The notes beneath the pieces are model-generated. The model saw nothing but the letters and a program-made list of their open reading frames with translations, made no database searches and was not told the DNA's origin. From Silene noctiflora (lineage: Eukaryota; Streptophyta; Magnoliopsida; Caryophyllales; Caryophyllaceae): a stretch of DNA of 24,029 nt. The position numbers and the translations under genes were made by a program. The DNA is taken from positions 60,104-84,132 of the forward strand of contig VHZZ01005239.1 in the NCBI GenBank assembly GCA_009801015.1, written 5' to 3'. Positions 1-9,680 of the stretch are shown piece by piece; position 1 is the stretch's first letter; every line of letters starts with the position of its first letter.

Positions 1-556
1 TATATCAACTGTGACAACCAAAACATAATCTCCTGTCACCATTTTTTTCAGTTTGACAGTAACAATGAAAAATGCAGAACAATGCATGTTAGCAGTTTAA
101 ATACAAAGCCTGCAATCTGTTTATTAATTTCTTTAATTTGTGAATTCAGACAGATTTCTGAATTATACTATATCAGGGCTTCACACAATCAACAAGAATC
201 TTCAAAATCGACTAATCGGAATGGAGATTGTCATAAAACTATGCATCTGATGACTTTTTTGATTAAAACAAATCAATAAGTGCAATTTTAACTTCAAATA
301 CGGAGTATTTCTTAACATTCCTCATGCATGGGTTTTTTTTTACCTTCAATAATCGAAATTCAATAGTCTTAAGTGTCTAACAAAACGTGTAATGCAAGAA
401 CGGACTTCAATGAGAAGTTTTTGTTGTTACAGTAACACCTTGTGTATGGTGTTACCCTCTAATTGCAATCCTGTAAACAAACGGTTTAGGGAATCGAAAA
501 AAAAAATAAAAAATAAAAAAATAAAAAAAAAAAAAAAAGGAAAAGGGGAAAAAAAT
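1..556. other. Intergenic, no gene seen
   Basis: No coding exon, RNA gene or recognisable transposon could be supported. The stretch is AT-rich and has a low-complexity A-rich tract with scattered T residues at about 498-540. Open frames here are short and show no family resemblance. It lies downstream of the minus-strand F-box gene and may hold 3' flanking sequence of that gene. Confidence 0.5.
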
Positions 557-1299
557 TCAAATTAACGTCATGTTTAATTCTCAAACATCTTCGTCCAAAT
601 CCAAACGACTGACAATTATACATGGACTAATGAACACAATTTGCAAGATTATACACTCATACTTCGTATCAGACTCTTAACAGGACTCAGAAGTCGAAGC
701 AAGGAACTGAACTACTCTAAATCACAAGACAGAAAGAAAGGAGTGAAGACTACTCATGAGCCGTAATTAAATTAGACTCTAATTTGTAGCTAACCAGCTA
801 AATAACCCTTCGAAAAATAAAGCAATCTGCTTTAATGAAGTTACTAAGTTAGTGCCGCAGTTTCAGCAAATCAAAAGCTGTATAAGCAAGACATATGCAA
901 CTTTCTTCCAGTCGCATTTGGTGCATATACTAAATGAAACTTAAATTAACATCATGTTTATTCTCTAACATTTTTGTCCAAATCCAAGCGATTGACAATT
1001 ATTCATGGGCTAATGAACAGTTTGAACACAATCCAGTTTGCAAGATCATGCAATCATACTCCGTATCAGACTCTTTAACAGGACTCAGAAGTCGAATCAA
1101 CGATCTGAACTATAAATCACATGGCAGACAGAAAGGAATGAAGATTGCACTTGAGCCTTTACTAAGTACAGACTCTAAATTGAAGCTAGCCAGCTTAAGT
1201 AACCCTTTAAAAATATAATGCAATCCGTTCTAATGAAGATAGTGTCACAGTTTTAGCAAATCATAAGCTTAATAAGCAAGACATACACGACTTTCTTCC
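557..1299. repeat. Imperfect tandem duplication, two units of about 355 bp
   Basis: Bases 557-910 and 941-1299 align along their whole length, at roughly 80 percent identity by eye. Shared landmarks in the same order are CCAAATCCAA, GACAATTAT, CATGG, TATCAGACTCT, ACAGGACTCAGAAGTCGAA, AGCAAATCA and ACTTTCTTCCA. About 30 bp separate the units. Read on the minus strand, each unit begins at TGGAAGAAAG, which in the right-hand unit lies just inside the likely last exon of the F-box gene. The repeat therefore probably duplicates that terminal exon with its 3' untranslated and downstream sequence. No TIRs or target-site duplications were seen, so unequal recombination is likelier than transposition. 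Confidence 0.85.
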
Positions 1300-3298
1300 A
1301 TCTACGTACACAGCCATAAGCATGATAAAATTGCCAATTGAAACAAATCGAACCACCAAAACAAAGATGCACAAAGCGACATGTAGAAGAATGAACATAT
1401 ACCTCAAGCGACTTCCAGATCCGATCATGGCTGTTATAAATTGTTATAGTTTCTAAACAAGGAGCAAGCCATAAGAGACCTTCGATAAAACTGACAGGTG
1501 TACGCCTCTTAAAGGATGCACGAATCTCTACAGTTAAATGTTTCACACCAGAGAGAGGAGGCCGAGTCTTCATCCTTACACTTCGTGGAACTATAAGATC
1601 CTATGTTAACAGTAACAACAGTAAACAAAGTTACTTCATGTAAGAAGATGCACAAACAGCTTAACAACTCTGTACGTTCCATTATTATTGATTATTTCCT
1701 ATACAAAGCAGGCAAATCTTTTGACAACAATACTCCAATGCCGCAAAGCCTCCTACGTGTGGTGGGGTGGCAGGGTGACAGGGTCTGATGTGTAAATCTT
1801 TACGAAGTATTACTTTAGATGTTTTGTGATAAAAAAAAGATGCTTTGTTAATGCAACATACAGCAACGTTCTACTTCACTGATGCAAGAATGGAAGCATA
1901 GAGACTCTAGAATGCCATTTGCTTTACTCCATATTCGTAAGCCGGAAGTTAGAGTCTCTTTGACTCATTATAATCAAATATAATTTGATAGCACTGTAAT
2001 GAAAATGCAATGCAGAGGAAGAAAACGTATTAAAGAGACAAAGTAGGTTCTTGAAGTATCTCTACAAAGCCAACACAAATTACCAAACGTTCACAATGAC
2101 GGAACTTTGCAAAGAACTTAACAAGGCGTGCATACCACTTGTCAGTTTTATCTTCAAGCTGTAACCAAATGGAAGCCTCCTTCAACCTTGGTGTCAAACC
2201 TCTAAGCGGTAATTCTATCGGCTTATCATCGTCAAAGTAAAAGTACTTGAGATTTGGAGTATTAATTGTAGCTTTCAGAATCCGTTCACATCGTATAAGC
2301 TCCAGATGGACTAAAAGAGGGCTCGAGATTTCAATGGACCGCAAGCAATCGCAGTGATACAAATGTAACTGCTCAAGAGCCGTAAGTTTTTCAAGAAGGA
2401 AATGCAAGTCCATATCGTCTAGAGCAGCAACAACGGCTTTAAACATTTTCAAATTCGTGCAATCACAATCAATTAATTCAAAGTCACAATACCCTTCATT
2501 GTCACAAAGATCTTCGCACTCGTAAGTAAGCTCTAACAGACTAGGAGCTTCAATTTCAATTCCTAACCGTTTAGCATAACGGTACTTAATCTTGGCCTTC
2601 TTGAGTTTAGTAAGACCCGATATTTCAAGCTGATGCAAGTCATAGCAATTATCGATATTGAAATCCTCGAGATTAGGGCAATTAACAAGTAAATTAGTCA
2701 TCGCTTCGTCACTAATAAACACATATGTAAGAGACAAATAACACAATGAAGGCAGACTTATATCAATCAAAGAAGATTCATTAACTTCACAGTTAATTAA
2801 TGTTAACTTAGTGATCAAATTGGAGCTCAAAACAGTCTTAGGTAAACTATACCTAATCTCGTCGTCGTATGAGTCAAATCCCAGCTGAAGTTCAAACTCT
2901 CTAAGTCGATACCCAAAAGCGCAATCCACCCAATTATCGACACGAGATTTTAACTGATTCCCAAAACCAGGAACATAAAGCTTAAGCTTTTCAAGGATCA
3001 AAATGGAGACGAAAGCTCGATCGAGAAAGTCGTAAAACAATTCCCTGATTGTAATAACGTCGTCATTGTCACGTCGACCAAAATATTTCTTGACAGCAAG
3101 TGCTCTAGGAAGCATAAGCCATCTAAAATCTAAGATAGGCAATTGAGTCCATAATGCACGCCAAGTGTTTGATAAAATGCTAGCTCTAACAGCATCTTTT
3201 GTGGGTAGAAATGAGAGTATGTGCGCTCTAATGGGATTTGGTAAACTAGATAATCTATCAAAACCATTGTCTAATTTAAGCTTCTTCACCATTTCCAT
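1269..3298 (-). CDS. F-box/LRR-repeat protein, probably three coding exons
   Basis: Likely the substrate-recognition subunit of an SCF E3 ubiquitin ligase; this role comes from the family and the target is unknown. Exon 1 (3298 to about 2066) starts at the first in-frame ATG. It opens with an F-box at residues ~14-50 (DRLSSLPNPIRAHILSFLPT, then SNTWRALW), which would bind SKP1. Next come plant-type LRRs, with VDNWVDCAF, LTLINCEV, LPSLCYLSL and CPNLEDFNI marking repeat units. Exon 2 (1600-1403) continues in phase 0 with DLIVPRSVR and PPLSGVKHLTVEI, the usual late segment of this family, and ends at GAG|GTATAT. Exon 3 (1301-1269) would add ten residues after an ACGTAG acceptor. The total is about 487 aa. 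The exon 1 donor is uncertain (2066, or 2084 at TTG|GTAATT), as is the short last exon. No FBD domain is visible. Confidence 0.8.
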
Positions 3299-3354
3299 GA
3301 TGATCTTGTTGGTGGAATTGTGGTGAGTTAGAAATGAGGGGAAGTTGAAGTGCA

Positions 3355-3378
3355 AAACCCTAATTATAAATTATAATG
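3355..3378 (-). promoter_or_regulatory. Telo-box and TATA-like stretch upstream of the F-box gene
   Basis: The plus strand reads AAACCCTAA at 3355-3363, a perfect telo-box, about 57 bp upstream of the chosen ATG. An AT-rich TATAATTTATAATT-like stretch (minus strand) lies directly upstream of it. Telo-boxes are common near transcription starts of plant genes. Whether this pair forms the core promoter here is inference. Confidence 0.35.
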
Positions 3379-3551
3379 AAGGCTAAATATCGGAAGTTGA
3401 AAAAAAACCCGCCAAATTGGAAAGTTGGCGCCACATTAGCCACGTTTTGTCATTGGAATTAATGCCAAAAATAAAAAGCTACTTTGCTTTTAATATACTC
3501 AAATTATTCGGTTTTTTAAATTATACCCCATATTCATCTCTTAATAGAACA

Positions 3552-5211
3552 ACTTTCGCTGATCATTTTTTTTTGGTAGAATGTAAATTCTCATTAAAGC
3601 TCAGCCGCTCAGGAAACCAATCTGCGAATATACAATTATGAAGAGTCTAATACACACACAATCTGAGTTACATAAATATCTCACTACATTATTTATCACT
3701 CATCCTAGCAATTGATTAAGTGCATATCTCTTAAGCCATGTAGTATCTCTACTACTAATGGCTTCTTATCGTAAAACAAACAGCTTATACTTGAGAAATT
3801 GTTGATCTTCCTGAGTAGTACACTAGGAAATGGTATGAGCCCATCCTCCCTCGCTTGATTCTTGCATATCCAGGTAAGGTACACCAGACTAATAGCTTGC
3901 CATGACCACCTGTTTACATCTCCATTTTAGTAACCAGTCAGTTATGTTACCATTACTAACAATGCCTAGCCAATCCTGCACTGCCTCTAAGCATCTATTA
4001 CTGAAAACACACTCGAAAACACAAATGCTCCTATGTTTCCTATTCAGTACCACACAAGTAGCACAGACCATCGGTCAAAATTCCAAATTTGTTAAGTCTC
4101 TCCTTAGTCAAAAGTCTACCTCTAGCAAACAACCAATTAATAAAGTTGACCTTAGGTAAGGTAAACGGTAAACCTATTCCACACATATGTAGACCAGTTC
4201 ACCTTCACCATAGTACCCATAATCCAATGATAGATATCATGTACTATGTAATAATGTTGCAACCATTTGTTCCGTAAGAATCCTGCTTTTAGCTTGTCCT
4301 TCACTTTACAAATCTGTCTCCAAGCGCAGCTTGAGTTGACATAAGGAGCATAGGACCACCAATCAGTCTGTTTTATATACATGTGATGCACTCATCTCAC
4401 CCATAAACTATCTTTTTTGTTTGCCACTCACTAAGAGTACTTACCAATAACAGCAACATTCCATGCATAACAATTAACTAAGTCTAAACCCCCTTGGTCT
4501 TTAGTCAGACAACAGGTATTCCAAGATACAACAGGGACCCTATGATAATCCTCACTGCCAGACCACAAGTAGTTCCTGCATATGATGTCCACCCTATTCA
4601 ATATTCCTTTGGGCAATAAAAATATCAGAAGGTCATCTGCAAATGTCAGTTGACATAACTCCAAAGCTCTACACATAGGGTGAAATCTAAAATTATTCTT
4701 CAAGGTGACCACATTCAGTATTCTGTAAATATTCCAGACACAGAGTAAACAATAAGGAAGACATTGGGGATCTCTTTGAAATAATCAAATTGAGATCCAT
4801 TAAGAGAAAGTGTATAAGATGGGGGTAGTGATACACTACATAATCCACCTAATTATTTGCTCAGGAAACTCCGTTGCATAAAGCACATCTTCAACAAACA
4901 CTCGTTCTATAGAATCATAAACTTTCCTAAGATCAATCTTCATCAATATCCTAGGTGAACATGTTTTCCTATTATACAACCTTATGAGATCCTGACAAAT
5001 GAGTATGTTATCCACAATTTCTCTCACATGAAGAAAAACACACTAATTTGCACTAATAATGCCATGCAGAACTCCAGAGATCCTAGAGCATATGATTTAG
5101 GAGATGCACTTATATTACAGCTGGATATGAGCCTCAAGTCCATCACAGTATCAGGTTGCTCTTTCTTTGGAATCAAGGTCATCACAATATCAACTGCACT
5201 TTCGCGGATCA
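3552..5211 (-). mobile_element. 5'-truncated, internally deleted L1-type LINE with target-site duplications
   Basis: The minus strand encodes a broken plant LINE reverse transcriptase. Recognisable blocks in order are TLIPKKEQPDTVMDLR (~5170), REIVDNILICQDLIR and LMKIDLRKVYDSIE (~5020-4900), FHPMCRALELCQLTFADDLL with the FADD form of the catalytic YxDD (~4690-4620), LPKGILNRVDIICRNYLWSG (~4610-4560), and a zf-RVT-like tail with CATC and FECVFSNRCLEAVQDWLG (~4060-3930) running on to ~3720. The FADD block joins almost directly to LPKGILNRV, so roughly 0.5 kb of the reverse transcriptase is missing. There are also frameshifts. The 3' end is a short poly(A) (T9 at 3566-3574, plus strand). The element proper is 3566-5197. 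Flanking 14-mers ACTTTCGCTGATCA (3552-3565) and ACTTTCGCGGATCA (5198-5211) differ at one base. Non-functional. Confidence 0.9.
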
Positions 5212-5303
5212 TAACTCTTAATTATAAGTTTAAAAAATGTCAAAGAGTTGTACTTGTTGTCAATCAAAGTCTTTTGAGTTTTGGCCCATAAATGAGTGAC
5301 CAG
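5212..5303. other. Remnant of the pre-insertion intergenic sequence
   Basis: This is a short unexplained stretch between the LINE and the duplicated target of the next retroposon. Before the insertions it would have continued directly into the sequence now at about 7388. Nothing recognisable is encoded. Confidence 0.4.
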
Positions 5304-7387
5304 AACACTCCGTTTGTAATACACCGTGTTTTATGACCTTTGAGTACTTTGTCGAGTAGAGGGTACTCTATCGAGTAAGTAAGAATCAGAGTCTAGAGGT
5401 GTTCTGCTCGTTAGTTACTCGACCGAGTTGGGTCAACTCGATCGAGTAGGGGTTTCTCGATCGAGTACGTTAGTTACTCGATCGAGTAGCTGCGAGTTAC
5501 GGGTTTTACCCGGTTTGATTTTAAAGTAAAAAGAAGAGGTTATTTTATAATAACAACGCATCTTTTCATCGGTTTTACTTTTACTCTTTACAACTTTTCA
5601 CAAAACTTAAACAACGTAGATCTACTTCTCCTTTTACTCTCAAATCAAGGGTTGGAGTTCTTATCTTTTGGGGCTTTTGATATCACTGTGTTCATCGTGT
5701 CGAGGGTAAGATTCTTGTACCAGTTTTATGTTATTTATGAAATCTTGTTTAAACCCTAATTGGGTAAATTGGGGATTTTGGGGAGTAATGGTTGAATTTA
5801 TTTGCAATTGGATGTTTAATTGTAGAGGAGGTGATTTTGTAGAGGAAAGATTCTGACTTGCTGCGTTTGCTTCTTGAATTCCGTCTCAGTTAGGGTTTTC
5901 CCCTACTCAGTTATTGTATATGTAATTGTTACAATGTGATATATGAGCATGATTGAGACAATGGTTAATTTACTGTGTTGGCATGATTATTTTTATGGTT
6001 GTGTATTGTATGTGGTTCGCGAGGTGCGTCCTCGACTGAGTGGAGTCCATTTGCGGGAATGGCTTCATGCCCTTATTCGCCCCTTGTGGTTCCCGTCACA
6101 AGGGGGCCCCTTGTGGTTCCCATCACAAGGGGGATGTGCACATTAAGGATCAATGGGTTTTACGCTCTATGATGTGAGCGGGGCTTAGGTGGTAAAGGTT
6201 GCGGTCCCCACTGGCAGGGCTTCACACTTGGTGTGTAGTCATATGTATGGCGTTGGTGGTATTGGAGAAGTGTGATGTGGTATTATGATTGCCTTATTGT
6301 GTTATGCAGTAACTAACTCAGCTATGTGTTTGTATCTGTGATGATCCATTCGGGGTAAGTGAGCAGTTGATTAACAGGTATGACTTGGATAGTTCGCGGG
6401 TTGCTCGGGATGGAGTCACCACTGAGTCTTCCGCTGTGTCTTATGATAGTTTTGATTTCAGTATTTTCGGTATTTTGGTTTTAGTATTTTGGTTTTTAGG
6501 CGGTTGTACCTCACATTGAGGAATTTTGGTTTTTGATATGTATCACTTTAAATGTTGTTTTTTAATGCTTTCTTTTAATCTACTGTACCTCAGGTAACCG
6601 AGATGGTAACATCTATATATGCTAAGGTGGTCTTGGTAAGGCACCATGGTATATGAGGGTGTTACACCGTTACCCGGAAAGAAGGAGGAGAGAGAAATCT
6701 CTCTCCAATTCTTAGAAATTTGAGAGATCTGGAAATGTTTTCTTTGATCTCTTTTCTAAGCATTCTTTCTTCTTCAACCCTTCTCTACATAATCATTTTC
6801 CAATCTCTATGATTATGTAGTTTTTTATTTGTCTCTTCTTCATCCTTTAATTGAAAATTTTCAGATTTTGTTCTTGATTTTCATTGTCTACTCTCCATTT
6901 TAGCCTAAGAGAGTTCATTTTAGTCACATGTCTGAGTTAAAAAAGGTTTAAATTAATGATTAAAAAGCAATTTCAAGATTTATCTTCAAATTGATTGTAC
7001 CAAATCATTGTTGGATACTAGAAATGCAAGAGTAATATTCCAAGAATTTTTTTCATACATTACATTTGAGGTTTAGATCTCTTTGTTTCCTCTATAGAAT
7101 TATTTTTTTTCCTTTTTACAATTTTAGAATTTAAGTTTATTTATTTTATAGTATTATTTTTTTAATTCTTTTTTTGGGCTTTTAAGAGACATACTTTTCT
7201 AATGAAAATATGCGAGTTTCTTGTTGATGCCCTTTAAATATGTTTACTTCTTGGTATTTTGAAAATCGTTGATTTCGTTTCCGTTCTCATCCGGAAGGAT
7301 GTATAGGTTGGTTTTCAATCAATCTCGTTTATTTACCTTAACAACAACAACAAAAAAAAAAAAAAAAAAAAAAACACTCAGTGACCC
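5304..7387 (+). mobile_element. Poly(A)-tailed retroposon (6676-7372) with target-site duplications, left copy split by the solo LTR
   Basis: The body is 6676-7372. It starts GGAAAGAAGGAGGAGAGAGA and ends in AAC repeats followed by a long A tract (about 7341-7372). The right flank AACACTCAGTGACCC (7373-7387) matches AACACTCCGTTACCC at 13 of 15 positions, when the left copy is read as 5304-5314 joined to 6672-6675, that is with the solo LTR removed. This is the signature of target-primed reverse transcription. The body is pyrimidine- and AT-rich, with CTCTCT-type sequence near its 5' end, and encodes no recognisable protein. It could be a LINE with most of its coding part deleted, or a processed pseudogene of an unknown transcript. 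Confidence 0.7.
5310..6671 (+). mobile_element. Solo LTR (1352 bp) of a Ty3/gypsy-like retrotransposon
   Basis: The element runs from TGTAATACACC at 5315 to GAGGGTGTTACA at 6666, giving TG...CA ends and imperfect terminal inverted repeats. It is flanked by a perfect 5-bp duplication, CCGTT (5310-5314 and 6667-6671). No internal retroviral-type coding sequence, primer-binding site or second LTR is present, so it is a solo LTR left by LTR-LTR recombination. The first 180 bp (U3) hold six variants of the palindrome TACTCGATCGAGTA. A TATA-like TTTTATAATAA follows at about 5540. At 6080-6133 a 27-bp hairpin-forming unit is repeated in tandem. The last 330 bp resemble the inverted element at the right end of the window. 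Assignment to Ty3/gypsy rests on the end sequences and general look only. Strand is given as TG-to-CA orientation. Confidence 0.85.
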
Positions 7388-7411
7388 CGCTACAAATTTG
7401 GTATTTTTTTG

Positions 7412-8262
7412 GATGGTGCTCATTCATGGACGGGTAAACTCTTTCATGGACATAAATGATCATTTACACCCTTTATTTCAATTCCCAAATTTTCAATTTT
7501 CTCCCTCGTTTCAATTCTCTTGAATTCCACCACCTCCCTCCCCCCTCCTACACTGCCCTTTCCGGCCTCAGCTTGCCGCTAACAACCGCCTCCTTTCCTC
7601 ACCTCCCATGACTGACGACGCTCACCACACTAATGCCACCACTACTGCTGCTTATTCGCTTCCCTACACACACATTAAAAACAAATGATCGACCACCTCA
7701 CGCCACCATCGTCGATCATCTCAGGCCACCATCATCGACCATCCCAAACCGTTGCTCCTTCCTCGACCCACGACCACCACCTCAGACCTTCCATCTATTG
7801 CTCGACACGACCATCACCTCAGACCTCCCGCCTTTTCCACAAATTCCGATAAATTAATCCAGAAAAATGATTGAATAAAGGAACATTAATTAGATCAATG
7901 ATAATGAATTGAGATTCAAATTGAAATCATACTTGGAGAAGAAGACAACATTACTTTTAGGTTTAATATAATTAACTTCCGATAATGACAAATTGATAAT
8001 ACAATAATTACAAATTTATAATTGATCTTCTGAGATTAACAAATAAAAGCTACAGATTCTTATCAGGGCAATCAAGTTGGGGGATTGAATTGCCGAGGTT
8101 TAAATTAGGGTTAAATCAATTAAATCATGACATAATTGTCTACATCTTAATTTGATACAATAAAAAGAGAGAGAGAATTTGATTAGAAGAAGTGCAAAGT
8201 ATGGAAAAGTTATGACAAAAAGTCCATAAAAGGGTAAAACTTGTTCGTGAAAGAACAACTAC
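7412..8262. mobile_element. Probable non-autonomous TIR DNA transposon, diverged
   Basis: The ends are loosely inverted. GTGCTCATTCATGGAC with CTCTTTCATGGACATAAATG at the left corresponds to TTGTTCTTTCACGAAC with CCCTTTTATGGACTTTTTG read inward from the right. The architecture matches the better-defined neighbour at 8273-9054: TIR, a CCCTTTATTTC-type pyrimidine stretch, a GC-rich patch (about 7525-7850) with repeated CCACCATCGTCGA-like words, then AT-rich sequence. No clear target-site duplication was found. The 74-codon plus-strand frame in the GC-rich patch is low complexity and not convincing as a gene. Confidence 0.4.
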
Positions 8263-8263
8263 G

Positions 8264-9063
8264 ATTGCTTTTGGGACGTGCTTTTTCACATACGGATTTT
8301 ACTCTTTCACATACGACTTTTACAATATTACCCTTGTCATTTTTTCATCCTCACCCAATCAATTTTTTCCTCTCTTCTCTCATCTCCCATCACCACCTCT
8401 AGTCACCACCTCCGATCAGTCGTCGTCAACCTTCTCTCCCGCCGGCCAACCTCGGCCGCACTCCCCTATCCCGATGCTTCTTTTGAAGAAATTAAAGGTA
8501 AAAACTAATAAAAAAAGGCCAAACAAAGTACAGTTAATCAAGAATCTCATGCTTGGAAAGCACGTGAAACTGAAAGTAACACATAAATGGAATGCTCTAT
8601 TAAGTTACGGGCAAATTCACCTTCTAAACTTCACTTAATCACTTACGCCATATTATTCTAGTAGGGAAAATTTGGGTCTATTGCAAATCGGCAGACTAAC
8701 TTTGTTACTCCGTATTTAGTTTACTCAATTCTTCTCTTAATTAATTTCGAATTAACAAAGATAAAGATGAATAAAAAAGACGGTACAATGAAGAAGATAA
8801 AGATGAATTGAAAACCCATTAATTCCACTAATTGATAACCCTAATAATTTCAACAAACATATTAATAATTGTTAAATAACTAAATTAGAGAATTATAATC
8901 TATTCAAGATTTTTAGAACAATTAGATTCAATTTTAGTGAAAGCCTGTACATATAAAACTTACTTTGTCTAGGTTAGGGAAAAGGGTATGATATGGAAAA
9001 CTAATGAAAAAATGTATGTGAAAGAGTAAAGTTCATATGTGAAAAAGTAATTCCGTTGCTTTT
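8264..9063. mobile_element. MULE-like non-autonomous element (782 bp) with TIRs and 9-bp target duplication
   Basis: The element proper is 8273-9054. Reading inward, the left end has GGGACGTGCTTTTTCACATA then TTTTACTCTTTCACATAC. The right end has GGAATTACTTTTTCACATA then CTTTACTCTTTCACATAC. The arms are inverted repeats of about 42 bp with few mismatches. The flanks ATTGCTTTT (8264-8272) and GTTGCTTTT (9055-9063) match at eight of nine positions, fitting a Mutator-type 9-bp duplication (or an 8-bp hAT-type one). The interior has a short GC-rich patch (~8390-8475) rich in CACC and CCTC words, then AT-rich DNA. No transposase is encoded. Confidence 0.75.
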
Positions 9064-9412
9064 ATACTCACGATCTTTTAGGAGATCTTTGGAGTGACAA
9101 ACTAATCAATACTTTCGAAAATCGTAGTCAAAAGTTATGATAAATCAATTTTTGAGAAAACAAAATTAAAAAGCCTAAAAAATGTGCAATGATAGGCCAT
9201 AAAGGGAGTTGATGAGCTCCTTGATAACTAATGATAAGAGGTGTTTGTTGAGGTTGTACCTTTGAAATTCAGCTATCAAATTTACATGGTATTATAAACT
9301 CATAATGCGTTTTCTTTATAAATAAATAATCAATTTTACATATTACAAATACACACAAAACTAGAATTGTGTATCAATCATACTATCATGGTGCTAATTC
9401 GTAACTGTTCGG
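9064..9412. other. Intergenic, no feature seen
   Basis: AT-rich sequence between the MULE-like element and the candidate orphan exon. No coding, RNA or repeat structure could be supported. Confidence 0.4.
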
Positions 9413-9680
9413 CTAGTAAGAAACAGTACCATTTTCAACCAGTGGCCAGCATGGTCTATGGTCAAGAGTCAAGACTTGGCAGCTGGGAGCATGGGCGTAA
9501 AGAATGAACGATTTCATATCGCGAAAAAGCATCAGCAGTTCATCACTCCACATCGTTCCATAGCTCATGGTGAGAGACATCTTCAAATCATAGAAGGAAG
9601 TTCTTAGCGCGAGTACATAACAGCAATACAGCATGTCAAAATTGCTGACGATCTGCCCTTTTAGTGTTGTATCGGTGGAC
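9413..9680 (-). pseudogene. Candidate orphan terminal exon, unrecognised protein
   Basis: A minus-strand frame opens just after a good acceptor (TTGTTTGCAG, phase 1) at 9680. It runs 89 codons without interruption to a stop at 9413, starting STDTTLKGQIVSNFD and including LRTSFYDLKMSL, LLMLFRDMKSFILYAH and CQVLTLDHRPCWPL. The mixed composition with W, C and H residues looks like real protein rather than low complexity. I do not recognise the family. Upstream on the minus strand is only GGTCA-rich repetitive DNA and then the end of the methyltransferase gene, so no partner exon was found. It may be the leftover 3' exon of a broken gene, an alternative 3' exon of the methyltransferase gene, or chance. 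Confidence 0.3.

Noticed and set aside
934..1218. A 94-codon plus-strand frame in the tandem duplication
   Set aside because: The frame is broken in the other repeat unit and is antisense to the likely 3' end of the F-box gene.
3299..3355. A 19-residue N-terminal extension of the F-box protein
   Set aside because: It also begins with TTG and overlaps the telo-box region. The ATG at 3298 precedes the F-box at the usual distance.
4431..4712. A single intact protein covering the FADD and LPKGILNRV blocks
   Set aside because: The two blocks normally lie about 200 residues apart. Here they are fused by a deletion within the dead LINE, so this is not a new protein.
7633..7857. A 74-codon plus-strand frame rich in Pro, Thr and His
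   Set aside because: It falls in the repetitive CCACCATC-rich patch of a TIR element, so its open length reflects composition, not a gene.
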